A stretch of DNA of 18,268 nt from UBA1388 sp964555515 (GCA_964555515.1 CAZKSJ010000016.1:1-18268); one strand, 5' to 3'; numbered from the stretch's first letter, positions 1-7,192 are shown. The notes: generated from the sequence alone by a model not told the origin. Numbers and translations: made by a program.

Positions 1-75
1 ATTCAGTAATTCGTGTTTTCTACCGTTGTCGGTTAGTCCTTCCGAGGTCGTTGATTGCTCATTTCTGATGGGCAT
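1..75 (-). CDS. 5' end of an unidentified gene, cut by the window edge
   Basis: Read on the minus strand, an ATG at 75-73 opens a frame of 25 codons with no stop up to the window edge; it begins MPIRNEQSTTSEG. A strong Shine-Dalgarno AAAGGAG lies at 86-80, four bases before the ATG. Two TATAAT boxes on the same strand (109-104 and 123-118) could be its -10 elements, although no good -35 is visible. The visible N-terminus is polar, with no signal peptide or membrane segment, and I do not recognise the family. The gene would be divergent from glyA. The reading rests on the ribosome binding site plus the open frame, because 25 open codons alone would be weak evidence. Confidence 0.55.
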   Translation of the reverse strand, partial: MPIRNEQSTTSEGLTDNGRKHELLN

Positions 76-253
76 TTTACTCCTTTAGATTGTTGATAAC
101 AGTATTATAGAGGACGTATTATACACCAAGCTTGATTAATTTTGGTTGTTGGCGCTTCGAGCTTGATGTTCAACTTTTGTTAGGCTAGTTTCCCCTTGAG
201 AGTTGGTGAACCACCTGATAGGCTACACTCATCGAAAGGGGGAGTTAAACGCC
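76..253. promoter_or_regulatory. Divergent intergenic region between the left-edge gene and glyA
   Basis: This spacer holds two minus-strand TATAAT boxes (109-104, 123-118) facing the left-edge gene. On the plus strand the only promoter-like match I see for glyA is TTGGTG (203-208), 15 bases, TACACT (224-229), which is weak and would place the transcript start just before the ribosome binding site. The glyA Shine-Dalgarno (AAAGGGGGAG) is at 235-244. No riboswitch motif was recognised here. Confidence 0.4.
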
Positions 254-1567
254 ATGGCAGATCAAATTTTTTCACTTATCAAGCAGGAAGAAAAAAGGCA
301 GAAGGAGTTAATTGGTTTGATTCCATCGGAAAATACGGTTTCTGATGACGTCTCTGCAGTGTTGTCATCAGTGCTTTCCAATAAATATTCAGAGGGTTAC
401 TCTGGACGACGGTACTATGAGGGCAATCAGATTATTGATCAGATAGAGGATCTGGCGGTGGAGCGGGTGAAAGAGTTGTTTGGGGTGCCTTACGCCAATG
501 TGCAGCCTTATTCTGGCAGTCCCGCCAACTTGGCAATTTATTTTGCTTTAATGCAGCCTGGCGAAACGATCATGGGATTGAAATTGTCCATGGGCGGGCA
601 CTTGACGCACGGTCATCCCCAGGTGACGGCGAGCGGCCGCTTTTTTAAGTCTGTTCAATATGGTGTGGCTGCCAACGCTCGGGTAGATTTTGCTGAACTA
701 TCTAAATTGGCTAAGCAGTACAAACCCAAAGTGATTGTGGCCGGTAACACCGCTTATCCCTTTGAACTGGATTTTAAGAAATTTCGGCAGGTGGCTGATG
801 AAGTTGGGGCGTGGTTGGTGGCTGACATTTCGCACGTCACTGGTTTGGTTGTAGCCGGTGAGCACATCTCGCCCGTGCCGTATGCCGATGTGGTGATGAG
901 CACCACCCATAAGACTTTTCGGGGACCACGTGGGGCGATGATTTTGGTGACTAACCGTGGGTTAAAAAAAGATATGGAATTAGGAAAGAAGATTGATTCA
1001 GCCATTATTCCTGGTTTGCAAGGTGGACCACATAACGCCACCACGGCTGGGATTGCCATCGCCGCCAAGGAAGCTGGCACAGCCAAGTTCAAAAAATACG
1101 CTCAACAAATTCGGCGCAACGCGCAGGCGCTAGCTGATGAATTAATCAAACAGGGTATTACCTTAGTTGGTGGAGGCACGGAAACCCATTTGATGGTCAT
1201 TGACTTGACACCGTTTGGTGTTGGTTTAGGTACGCAAGTGGCGTTTGCTATGGATGTAGCCGGGATTTACGCCAATCGCAACACCGTGCCTACCGAGCAG
1301 GGTTCGCCATTTTATCCATCTGGTGTTAGAATCGGCACGCCCTTGGTCACTTCTAGGGGAATGAAAGAAAAGGAAATGCGGCGCATTGGCCAGTGGATTG
1401 CACGGGTCATCAAGCATGTGGCGGATGAGCAGTTGCCAACCGACAAGAAGCAGCGTCAAGAATTTTTGCGTGACTTTAGGAAAAAAGCACTGCAAGATCG
1501 CGAGTTGCTTGCTATCAGACGTGAAGTCAAGGCTTTGACCGCTAAATTTCCTTTGTTTAAGTGGTGA
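254..1567 (+). CDS. glyA: Serine hydroxymethyltransferase
   Basis: PLP enzyme that converts serine and tetrahydrofolate to glycine and 5,10-methylene-THF, the main one-carbon entry point, in the cytoplasm. The frame is open upstream from a TTG at 203, but the ATG at 254 is chosen because AAAGGGGGAG lies nine bases before it and the protein then starts as family members do, giving 437 residues (E. coli GlyA has 417). Visible family motifs are GRRYYEGN (51-58), SGSPANLAIY (87-96), GGHLTHG (114-120), DISHVTGLV (191-199, with the Asp and His that contact PLP) and STTHKTFRGPRG (216-227), where K220 forms the Schiff base with PLP. GlyA's stop overlaps the start of the next gene, so the two are probably co-transcribed and translationally coupled. 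FolD, which uses its product, is encoded 5.6 kb away. Confidence 0.97.
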   Translation: MADQIFSLIKQEEKRQKELIGLIPSENTVSDDVSAVLSSVLSNKYSEGYSGRRYYEGNQIIDQIEDLAVERVKELFGVPYANVQPYSGSPANLAIYFALMQPGETIMGLKLSMGGHLTHGHPQVTASGRFFKSVQYGVAANARVDFAELSKLAKQYKPKVIVAGNTAYPFELDFKKFRQVADEVGAWLVADISHVTGLVVAGEHISPVPYADVVMSTTHKTFRGPRGAMILVTNRGLKKDMELGKKIDSAIIPGLQGGPHNATTAGIAIAAKEAGTAKFKKYAQQIRRNAQALADELIKQGITLVGGGTETHLMVIDLTPFGVGLGTQVAFAMDVAGIYANRNTVPTEQGSPFYPSGVRIGTPLVTSRGMKEKEMRRIGQWIARVIKHVADEQLPTDKKQRQEFLRDFRKKALQDRELLAIRREVKALTAKFPLFKW

Positions 1568-2574
1568 TTGAACGTAATAATCCATATCAACTACCAACAC
1601 GCCAGCAAGCAGATAGCCCACACTCACTTGGACGGCTGAATATTTTACCCAAAGAAATTCGGTGGCTAGAGTTGCAGCATCAAATTGGGCAGACTCCTGA
1701 AGGTGACTCTGACCTTCATCATGCTTTACCCATGGATTTTGGTGATAGTCGCTTCGCCAGTAATGCGATTTTACGCGCACGGGAATTTTTACAGCAACTT
1801 ACAAATAAACATTTGGAGAAGCAGTTTAGTTTAGTGGCAGCCTCAGTGGTGTTTGAATCCGATGCCGATCATAATTGGACGCCAATCTTAAAGTGGCTCC
1901 AAAATCATCCTTATGCTTTAAAAACTGGCGACTTAAAACGGGCAAAGGAAGGAATTAAGCGCGGCAGAATTGATATTGAGTTTGCTTTGAATCAACCAGA
2001 TGAAAGTCAGCCAGATGGTCGGATAGATGGTAGGCTAGCCGATCAACCAGAGAATCAATCGATTGATCAACCAGCTGATCAAATCACGAATCAAGGGTCA
2101 GCAGATCAACAGATGAAGGCAGATATCCAAGCCGAGGATTATATCGGACCCCATCGTTATGACAGATCATTAAGTATTTTTGCTCAAACGCAGATTGCCA
2201 TGGAGGAAGGCATTAATTGCCAAGTGCTTGTGCACTTAGTGGCAGAATTTTTAGGTAAGTCTTTACCTAGAACAGATCGGTCAAAGGAGCTATTTGAAAA
2301 TGATGAATATCGCATGATTGATCTAGAAATTGAACCATTGCCCATAGGGGCGGTATTGTTTTTTCATGAGCGGCCAGTGATCGTGGAGCCTGCTAGTTTG
2401 CACTTGGCGGTTTATGTAGGTCAAGATCTGGCAGGTTTGCCATGGGTGTTGCATGCCACTAGTCAGGGGGATAAGCTTGATCCAGCGGCTGATTTAGTTC
2501 CCCTTAGTTATTTATTGACAGGTAGAATAAGATATTTTTATGGTGCAGTGGAAATTGGGTTGGGGGTAAGATAA
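1561..2574 (+). CDS. NlpC/P60-like protein with an Asn/Gln/Asp-rich linker
   Basis: A 337-residue protein starting at GTG 1561 (or the adjacent GTG 1564), overlapping the glyA stop by seven bases or fewer. Residues 1-140 are a polar region I do not recognise. Residues about 145-192 are a low-complexity linker rich in D, Q, N and P, encoded by near-repeats of GATCAACCAG around 2040-2115. Residues about 197-330 resemble an NlpC/P60 papain-like fold: GINCQVLVHLVAEFLG (217-232) fits the catalytic-Cys helix (C220), LPIGAVLFF (260-268) fits the usual LxPGDLVFF strand, HLAVYVG (281-287) supplies a His, and VLHATSQGD (296-304) fits the closing MIHA segment. The family cleaves peptidoglycan peptides or related amides. 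No signal peptide or membrane segment is visible, so an extracellular wall role is not supported. The domain call is by pattern only. Confidence 0.6.
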   Translation: MVIERNNPYQLPTRQQADSPHSLGRLNILPKEIRWLELQHQIGQTPEGDSDLHHALPMDFGDSRFASNAILRAREFLQQLTNKHLEKQFSLVAASVVFESDADHNWTPILKWLQNHPYALKTGDLKRAKEGIKRGRIDIEFALNQPDESQPDGRIDGRLADQPENQSIDQPADQITNQGSADQQMKADIQAEDYIGPHRYDRSLSIFAQTQIAMEEGINCQVLVHLVAEFLGKSLPRTDRSKELFENDEYRMIDLEIEPLPIGAVLFFHERPVIVEPASLHLAVYVGQDLAGLPWVLHATSQGDKLDPAADLVPLSYLLTGRIRYFYGAVEIGLGVR

Positions 2575-2575
2575 G

Positions 2576-2599
2576 CAGTGGGGAGTAGGCGCTGTTTTT
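2576..2599 (+). terminator. Possible intrinsic terminator after the glyA operon
   Basis: CAGTG (2576-2580) can pair with CGCTG (2590-2594), with one G-U pair and a nine-base loop, and is followed by TTTTT (2595-2599). It sits just after the stop of the NlpC/P60-like gene and before the convergent methyltransferase gene. The stem is short, so this is only a plausible terminator. Confidence 0.4.
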
Positions 2600-2606
2600 G
2601 TGGATC

Positions 2607-3302
2607 TCAAAGACCAGTCGCCTCAATCATCACCAAACCGTGTTGGGCTTTCTGCTCGGAAATTTGCGCGCCATTTTTTGCATAATTGATCTGAAAGTGA
2701 TGTGATCGCAGCAGCTCGGCAATTTCGGCGGTGTTGTTCTGAGAGCGTGGGTGGCACTCGATAAAAAGTCTATTTACCAAATGGAGTTGAGCTTGGGCTT
2801 CTTTGAGAACGGCTAACTCGGCGCCTTCAATATCAAGCTTCACGAGGTCGACAGGGTTGGTCAACAAGCTGCTGAGAGTAATAGCTTGAACCTGTATTGG
2901 CTGGGTAGACTGCTCGCCACTCCAAGCATTTTTGTGAAAAGAGCTGGTGCTAAGCCAAGATTGTTCAGTGTCCTGATAAAGTGTTTTATCACCAGCGGTT
3001 TCGGCGAGAGCGACATTCAGGCAGGTTACGTTGGGTAAATCATTTTCCCAGACGTTCTGTTCAAGCAATTTGAAGTTGAGAGGGTTAGGTTCCAGGGCTG
3101 TAATTTGGCAAAGAGGGTACTGTTTTTTAAAGTACAGAGTGGCGAGGCCAACATGAGCCCCGGCATCGATAATCTTGGGATTGTTCACCCGACTTTCAAA
3201 ATAATAACTGTGCTGCGAGAAAATTTCCGCTTTCAAACCCAGCAGTTCCTCCTTGTTGTGGTAGTGGACTGAGAAGTGGTCAATCTTCAATGGTTTGTTC
3301 AT
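2607..3302 (-). CDS. FkbM-family SAM-dependent methyltransferase
   Basis: A 231-residue Rossmann-fold methyltransferase. SAM-binding motif I is IIDAGAHVG (44-52), followed by an acidic residue after the next strand (LEPNPLNF, E71), DLVKLDIEGAELAVL (152-166), which is the signature of the FkbM family, and LFIECHPR (179-186). Family members O-methylate sugars, glycans or small molecules; the substrate cannot be told from sequence. No glycosyltransferases surround it, so the usual glycan context is missing here. No Shine-Dalgarno precedes the ATG at 3302, but TAAAAT lies on the minus strand at 3314-3309, so the transcript may begin at or near the A of the ATG and be leaderless. It is divergent from nfo and convergent with the glyA operon. 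Confidence 0.88.
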   Translation of the reverse strand: MNKPLKIDHFSVHYHNKEELLGLKAEIFSQHSYYFESRVNNPKIIDAGAHVGLATLYFKKQYPLCQITALEPNPLNFKLLEQNVWENDLPNVTCLNVALAETAGDKTLYQDTEQSWLSTSSFHKNAWSGEQSTQPIQVQAITLSSLLTNPVDLVKLDIEGAELAVLKEAQAQLHLVNRLFIECHPRSQNNTAEIAELLRSHHFQINYAKNGAQISEQKAQHGLVMIEATGL

Positions 3303-3373
3303 GGTCTAATTTTAATTCTGTACTAATGGTACACTATCCACTCAAGTGGTGTGTTTTTGAAAAGGGGAAAATT
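3303..3373 (+). promoter_or_regulatory. Divergent promoter region, fkbM-like gene / nfo
   Basis: On the plus strand TGGTACACT (3327-3335) is an extended -10 element (TG-n-TACACT) facing nfo; the transcript would start near 3342. An inverted repeat CCACT-CA-AGTGG (3338-3349) sits over that start point and could be an operator, which is inference. The nfo ribosome binding site AAGGGGAAA is at 3362-3370. On the minus strand TAAAAT (3314-3309) faces the methyltransferase gene. Confidence 0.5.
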
Positions 3374-4468
3374 ATGGTCGGAAGATTAATTGGGGCGCAT
3401 GTTTCTGCTGCTGGTGGGATTGAAAATACCCCACAGCGAGCAAGTGAGATTGGGTGTAACGTGGTGCAGTTATTTTCTGGCAGCCCGCGAGTGTGGCGGA
3501 AAAAAGAACTGGACACACACAATTTTCAGGATTTTTTAGCTAAACGTAAGCAGTTTGGAATAGAAAAAGTGTTTACGCATGCTTTGTACTTAACCAACTT
3601 AGCTTCTGATAAGGCAGATTTAGTGCAGAAGTCACTTCTTTCCATAAAATACGAACTGGAATTTGACGCCAGAGTAGAGGGAGCAGGTGTAGTGTTGCAT
3701 GTGGGTAGCCACCAGGGTAGGGGATGGCTGGCGGCGCGCGATGAGGTGCTCAAACAAATCATTGCCTTGATGCAAAGTTCGCCAGATGAATCAACCCTCT
3801 TGCTCGAAAACGCCGCCAGCCACAACGGCAAAGTGGGCAACGACTTGGCAGAATTGAAGTGGTTGCTTGATGGGGCAGAGCAGGCAGGTGAGTACGTCAG
3901 TCAGGGCAGACTTGGTTGGTGCTTGGATACCTGTCATGCTTGGGCAGCAGGCTACTGGTTGGGTGAGACCGAACCAACTCAATTCGGCGAGGATGGTCGA
4001 GAATCACATCAGGCAGAGTTGTTCACTAAGGATCACCAGGAGACCAAATTTCCAGGAAAAACTGTTGGGTCGGCTACCAGCCGGTCAGTATCTAAGTCGG
4101 CTACTTCTCAGTCAGTCACTTCGTCTGTTGCGGCTAGCACGGCCACCGCTAAAGCAGCTCCTAGTCAGTCAAAAAATCAGGATCGACTGTCACCACAAGC
4201 GTTGGCCACGGCGATTGATCAACTAGAGTTGTGGTCAAGTTTACAGTGTGTGCATGTTAATGACAGCAAAGACCCATTTGCTTCCGGTAGAGATCGTCAC
4301 CAAAACTTAGGTGATGGTCAGATACCGGTAGCAGATTTTGAGTATTTACTGAACCTGCCAAAGTTAGCCAAGTTACCCATGGTTTTAGAAGTACCAGGCA
4401 TCAAAAATGAAGGTCCTGACGCAGAGAATGTAAGGCGGCTAAAAAAATTGGTGAACATATCTAGCTAG
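3374..4468 (+). CDS. nfo: Endonuclease IV with a Ser/Thr/Ala-rich insertion
   Basis: Zinc-dependent AP endonuclease of base-excision repair, cutting 5' of abasic sites. The ATG at 3374 is chosen over the longer open frame because AAGGGGAAA precedes it and the protein then starts MVGRLIGAHVSAAGG like the family. All nine metal ligands of the family can be placed: H69, H109, E145, D185, H188, H294, D307, H309 and E339 (in FTHALYL, LHVGSH, LLEN, LDTCH, VHVNDSK, RDRH and LEVP). At 364 residues it is about 80 longer than E. coli Nfo (285). The excess lies between H188 and H294 (106 residues apart against 34 in E. coli) and is a low-complexity stretch at about 200-275 rich in S, T, A, K and Q. The enzyme should be active if this loop is surface-exposed. 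Its stop overlaps the tail of the convergent gene by eight bases. Confidence 0.96.
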   Translation: MVGRLIGAHVSAAGGIENTPQRASEIGCNVVQLFSGSPRVWRKKELDTHNFQDFLAKRKQFGIEKVFTHALYLTNLASDKADLVQKSLLSIKYELEFDARVEGAGVVLHVGSHQGRGWLAARDEVLKQIIALMQSSPDESTLLLENAASHNGKVGNDLAELKWLLDGAEQAGEYVSQGRLGWCLDTCHAWAAGYWLGETEPTQFGEDGRESHQAELFTKDHQETKFPGKTVGSATSRSVSKSATSQSVTSSVAASTATAKAAPSQSKNQDRLSPQALATAIDQLELWSSLQCVHVNDSKDPFASGRDRHQNLGDGQIPVADFEYLLNLPKLAKLPMVLEVPGIKNEGPDAENVRRLKKLVNISS

Positions 4469-6194
4469 CAGCTATTTGGTCAGCATTTTCATCTATTTGG
4501 TGATTTCTGGTAAATATAGATTGTTTTTTAGAATTAGATTTTCCCTCTACATCTTGAGTTAATTCAAAAACAACGTGCTCTAACTCTTTGAGTGGATTCA
4601 AACTTGATTTGACCCGGTCGGCAATCTCTCGCCAGTCATCAACTGCTGCGTTGGGATCAAGCACGTCTCCCAGCAACCATTGTCCGGGGTTAATTGAAGA
4701 GCGCAGAAAAATTCCAGCTAGGATGTTAAATAATTGATCGGCTTTTTGTTTTTCTTTTAAAGAAAGATCTGCAGTAATTTCTGATTGTAGATTTGCAAAC
4801 ACATCTTCAGTTGTTTGATTACCAAGTTTGAGTTCGCAGCTAAGGCAAATAGAGCATTCACCAACCATAGTGGTTTGACCACACTGCCGACAAACACCTA
4901 TATGCCAAAGTTTAGCTCTTTCAGCACCAATTACCTCCGCCAATTGATTGATAGAAAGTTGATTCATGTGCATGGCTTGCATTAGACTTGGATTATTAAA
5001 CGTCGACATGGGTGTGCCGGCAATGCAGTGTGCCCAGCTGGCAGCTTGGTTGAGTGGTAAACTTGGATTAAGTTTGGTGTCTTCACTAAATGACTTGATG
5101 AGTGAAGACCAAGATTTATCAGGTAAATGCTGACCCGCCTTTGTTTGAATTTGCACCTGCCAAACTAGATTCAGTTGATTTAGATCCAGATCATAATTAA
5201 ATTTCTGATTATGATTATAATTTTCCGCGTGATCCTCAACCCATTTCAAGAAAGCTTGGCGACTCAAATCTATGAGCACATCAAATTGTTGGCTGGCATC
5301 GTTGCAAGCCAGGTTCAGCAAATTATCAAATTGATGCAGACAAAATTCAACAATTCTTGCTAGTTGATGTTGGTATTGATCTGCATTTAATTCTGGCAGG
5401 TCGCGGTGGATATTAATTGGCCAATTCATTTGATTGGCAAAAAGCACTGTCAGTAATTGTTGAATTTGGACAGCAGCAGGGAGTTGGATAATTGTGTCAA
5501 TTGTGCGCAGATCAACTCGGCTAGACAAATGACCAGCTGTTATGGTTTCAGGTGATAGCTGAAAGTTAGCTCTTTCTAGAGCAGACAGACGCACACTAGA
5601 TTCAATTTTAAGTAAAGCATCTTGGAGTTTTGGCAAGTCTTGATTTTTTTCATAATTTCTAAATTGCCAGAGCAGAAATCCATCATTAGTTTTTTCGTAG
5701 ATATTTACGAACACATAATTTTTTTGGTCGAGACCTGGATAACCTTCCATCTCCAGACCTCTGGGGCTGATGGTAACCATTTTTTCTCCAACTGCATCGC
5801 GTGTAGTAACCGATGTATCTGTCATCCATTGCTCAATCGTTTCTGCGACTGCCACTTCCAGCTCAGCCCTAGCAGTCGGTCGGTTTTGTTCAGCGAGCGC
5901 CTGATAAAAATTTGTAGCTATTTGGCTCATGCTTTCTGTATATCCATGACGGATGCCGCAAGAACCATACTGGTAAATAACTTGAGCTTTTAGCGCTGCA
6001 TACTCATCGAAAAATGAACGCAAATCGGCTTGCAACTGGTTTTTTACAATAGTTCTCTCGTTTGGGGAGTCTTCTTCAGACCTTAGTAATTGTTTTGAGA
6101 AGTACCTTCGCGAACTCCACAGGCTTGGCTTTGCTGGTGAGATCAGCCGATCCAGAAAAGGCAACGACTCGTGTTGATTAAAAAAACTCCTCAT
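4461..6194 (-). CDS. Unrecognised 577-residue protein with a Cys-rich zinc-binding motif
   Basis: I do not recognise this family. The most structured part is residues 134-182, with GEKMVTISPRGLEMEGYPG and then VFVNIYEK and LLWQFRNYEK, which reads like an alpha/beta domain. Residues 200-430 look helical. Residues 435-453 hold a compact metal site with C435, C438, C447, C450 and C453 (CRQC, nine-residue gap ending CSICLSC), most likely zinc. No signal peptide or membrane helix is visible, so it is probably cytoplasmic. It is monocistronic, convergent with nfo, and preceded by a long structured leader that looks like a cobalamin-type riboswitch. The ATG at 6194 lies inside the terminator hairpin of that leader and has no good Shine-Dalgarno, so the true start may be further in; the next Met is residue 88. 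The ligand link would suggest a role tied to B12 supply or B12-dependent chemistry, but nothing in the protein shows this. Confidence 0.85.
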   Translation of the reverse strand: MRSFFNQHESLPFLDRLISPAKPSLWSSRRYFSKQLLRSEEDSPNERTIVKNQLQADLRSFFDEYAALKAQVIYQYGSCGIRHGYTESMSQIATNFYQALAEQNRPTARAELEVAVAETIEQWMTDTSVTTRDAVGEKMVTISPRGLEMEGYPGLDQKNYVFVNIYEKTNDGFLLWQFRNYEKNQDLPKLQDALLKIESSVRLSALERANFQLSPETITAGHLSSRVDLRTIDTIIQLPAAVQIQQLLTVLFANQMNWPINIHRDLPELNADQYQHQLARIVEFCLHQFDNLLNLACNDASQQFDVLIDLSRQAFLKWVEDHAENYNHNQKFNYDLDLNQLNLVWQVQIQTKAGQHLPDKSWSSLIKSFSEDTKLNPSLPLNQAASWAHCIAGTPMSTFNNPSLMQAMHMNQLSINQLAEVIGAERAKLWHIGVCRQCGQTTMVGECSICLSCELKLGNQTTEDVFANLQSEITADLSLKEKQKADQLFNILAGIFLRSSINPGQWLLGDVLDPNAAVDDWREIADRVKSSLNPLKELEHVVFELTQDVEGKSNSKKQSIFTRNHQIDENADQIAAS

Positions 6195-6256
6195 AGTTGA
6201 GGAGCATCTCGCGTGGATTAAGGCTATTTATAATTTAGCAGCTCACGCCGATGCTC
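6180..6256 (-). terminator. Riboswitch expression platform: terminator and antiterminator
   Basis: On the minus strand CTCCTCA (6204-6198), loop ACTA, TGAGGAG (6193-6187) and seven T (6186-6180) make a textbook intrinsic terminator. Upstream, GAGCATC (6256-6250) is perfectly complementary to GATGCTC (6208-6202), which includes the first three bases of the terminator arm, and CGTG (6247-6244) can pair with CACG (6215-6212) in the same stem. The two folds are mutually exclusive. A third hairpin, CCGA with TCGG around 6261-6248, would sequester the antiterminator strand. The ATG of the downstream gene (6194-6192) lies at the loop/3'-arm junction of the terminator. This layout supports regulation by premature termination. 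Confidence 0.75.
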
Positions 6257-6292
6257 GTCGGAATATTCCGTAATTACTACGGCTCTTTGAAG

Positions 6293-6458
6293 ATCGGACT
6301 AATGGCTGAAGCATTCAAGATGTGTTGATCAACTGAGTGCAATTGAACAGATTGTTTCAACCAATTACCGTTGCGGCACAGTGCTGGATTTTCACCAGCT
6401 TCCACAAAGAGATTTGGAAAGGCAGTGTGTCAAATAAATTGTCTGATGTCAATCCGAT
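6293..6458 (-). promoter_or_regulatory. Cobalamin-type riboswitch aptamer
   Basis: Read on the minus strand, the segment at 6404-6366 contains GGAAGCTGGTGAAAATCC, then CAGCACTGTGCCGCAACGGT, which matches the conserved B12-element core (GGAA, GGUGnAAAUCC flanked by a P5 stem GCUGG/CCAGC, then CUGnnCCGCAACgGU). The closing stem is also present: AUCGGAUU (6458-6451) pairs with AGUCCGAU (6300-6293) over eight pairs with one G-U. The classical 3' B12 box with CCUGCC is not clearly visible, so this may be a variant or class-II type. Any ligand assignment is from motif only. The aptamer is oriented to control the 577-residue gene that starts at 6194. Confidence 0.72.
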
Positions 6459-6483
6459 TGTTTGTTGCCTTCACATATCTAGA

Positions 6484-6508
6484 GATAATGTTAAAATGCC
6501 GGTTTAAG
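6484..6508 (+). promoter_or_regulatory. Extended -10 promoter for the 208-residue gene
   Basis: TGTTAAAAT (6489-6497) fits an extended -10 (TG-n-TAAAAT). A transcript start about seven bases downstream would fall near 6504, five bases before the ATG at 6509, giving a nearly leaderless mRNA. No convincing -35 is seen. The riboswitch transcript must start on the opposite strand in this same area or within the gene; the best minus-strand match I find is TTGAAA, 17 bases, TTTAAC, which is weak. Confidence 0.45.
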
Positions 6509-7135
6509 ATGTTTTCAACTGAAGCGGCACGAATTAAATCTGTTACAGATTTGGAGCAAGAATCATCACGGGGTATCGCATTATTACCCGAAGTTAAAGC
6601 ACAATTTCAGATTACCGAAGAAGATATAAATTGGTGGATCAATCAGTTTTTTCGTGGAAGACTAATTTTTAATTTGCATATTGGGGAGCACTATCCGCCA
6701 CAGACTAAAATGTTTCTGTGTCCAATGTATGTTGATCAAGGAGAAGGTCGAAATCAAGTTGTTGGATATGAAATAGAGCGTGATATCTTCGTGGTGACTA
6801 TTGAGTTTGTTCGTAAGCATGTTGAAGCCATGAAGAAATTCCAGTCAGGAGATGTGAATCTCCGATCAAGTAATGGTCATCTGTGGAGAATGGGCTTATG
6901 TACTCTTCCAGAATTGGCTCCTGTTTTTATTGGCATAGAAGAAGAGGCACACGCTTATTACTGCCGCAATATTAGACCGCAGCTTGGCTTATTTCAAGAA
7001 GTACGGACGGGGTTGTATGATGGCTCAGATCCATATGAGGAATATGTTTATCAGCAATTGCGGAATATTATTTACAAAGGTGTCGCTGATTTGCCAGTTT
7101 TTTCACTTCCAGCTAATGTAAAAGTAATTGAGTAG
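6509..7135 (+). CDS. Unrecognised 208-residue protein
   Basis: The frame is open from 6371, but the part before 6509 runs through the antisense of the riboswitch, so the ATG at 6509 (MFSTEAARIKSV) is chosen; an extended -10 element sits just before it. The family is not recognised. The protein is soluble, without signal peptide or membrane segment, and has a mixed pattern: a helical start with ITEEDINWWINQFF, then a strand-rich stretch (TKMFLCPMYVDQG, GYEIERDIFVVTIEFV), then FIGIEEEAHAYYC and a C-terminal YEEYVYQQLRNIIY helix. The EEEAH segment recalls acidic-His metal sites, but a full motif is not visible. It is divergent from the riboswitch-controlled gene and 57 bases before folD, which has its own -10 box. 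Confidence 0.72.
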   Translation: MFSTEAARIKSVTDLEQESSRGIALLPEVKAQFQITEEDINWWINQFFRGRLIFNLHIGEHYPPQTKMFLCPMYVDQGEGRNQVVGYEIERDIFVVTIEFVRKHVEAMKKFQSGDVNLRSSNGHLWRMGLCTLPELAPVFIGIEEEAHAYYCRNIRPQLGLFQEVRTGLYDGSDPYEEYVYQQLRNIIYKGVADLPVFSLPANVKVIE

Positions 7136-7177
7136 CGATAATTTGATTATCAGTTTTCTTATTTCTTTTTTATCGAG

Positions 7178-7192
7178 TACAATATACCTCCT
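7178..7192 (+). promoter_or_regulatory. -10 element of folD, probably leaderless
   Basis: TACAAT lies at 7178-7183, with TTTTCT (7155-7160) 17 bases upstream as a poor -35. The expected start point near 7190 is three bases before the folD ATG at 7193, and the intervening bases (ATACCTCCT) contain no Shine-Dalgarno. Confidence 0.5.

Noticed and set aside
203..253. Longer glyA starting at TTG 203
   Set aside because: The ATG at 254 has a strong ribosome binding site at the right distance and matches the family's N-terminus; the extension has neither.
3290..3373. Longer nfo frame starting at 3290
   Set aside because: It would overlap the divergent methyltransferase start and cover the promoter; family homology begins at the ATG at 3374 with a ribosome binding site.
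3968..4200. Intein or frameshift as the cause of the long Nfo
   Set aside because: No intein Cys/His-Asn splice motifs, the length is too short, and the single frame is continuous with all catalytic residues on both sides.
6371..6508. N-terminal extension of the 208-residue protein
   Set aside because: It is the antisense of the riboswitch aptamer core, and the promoter-like box lies inside it just before the ATG at 6509.
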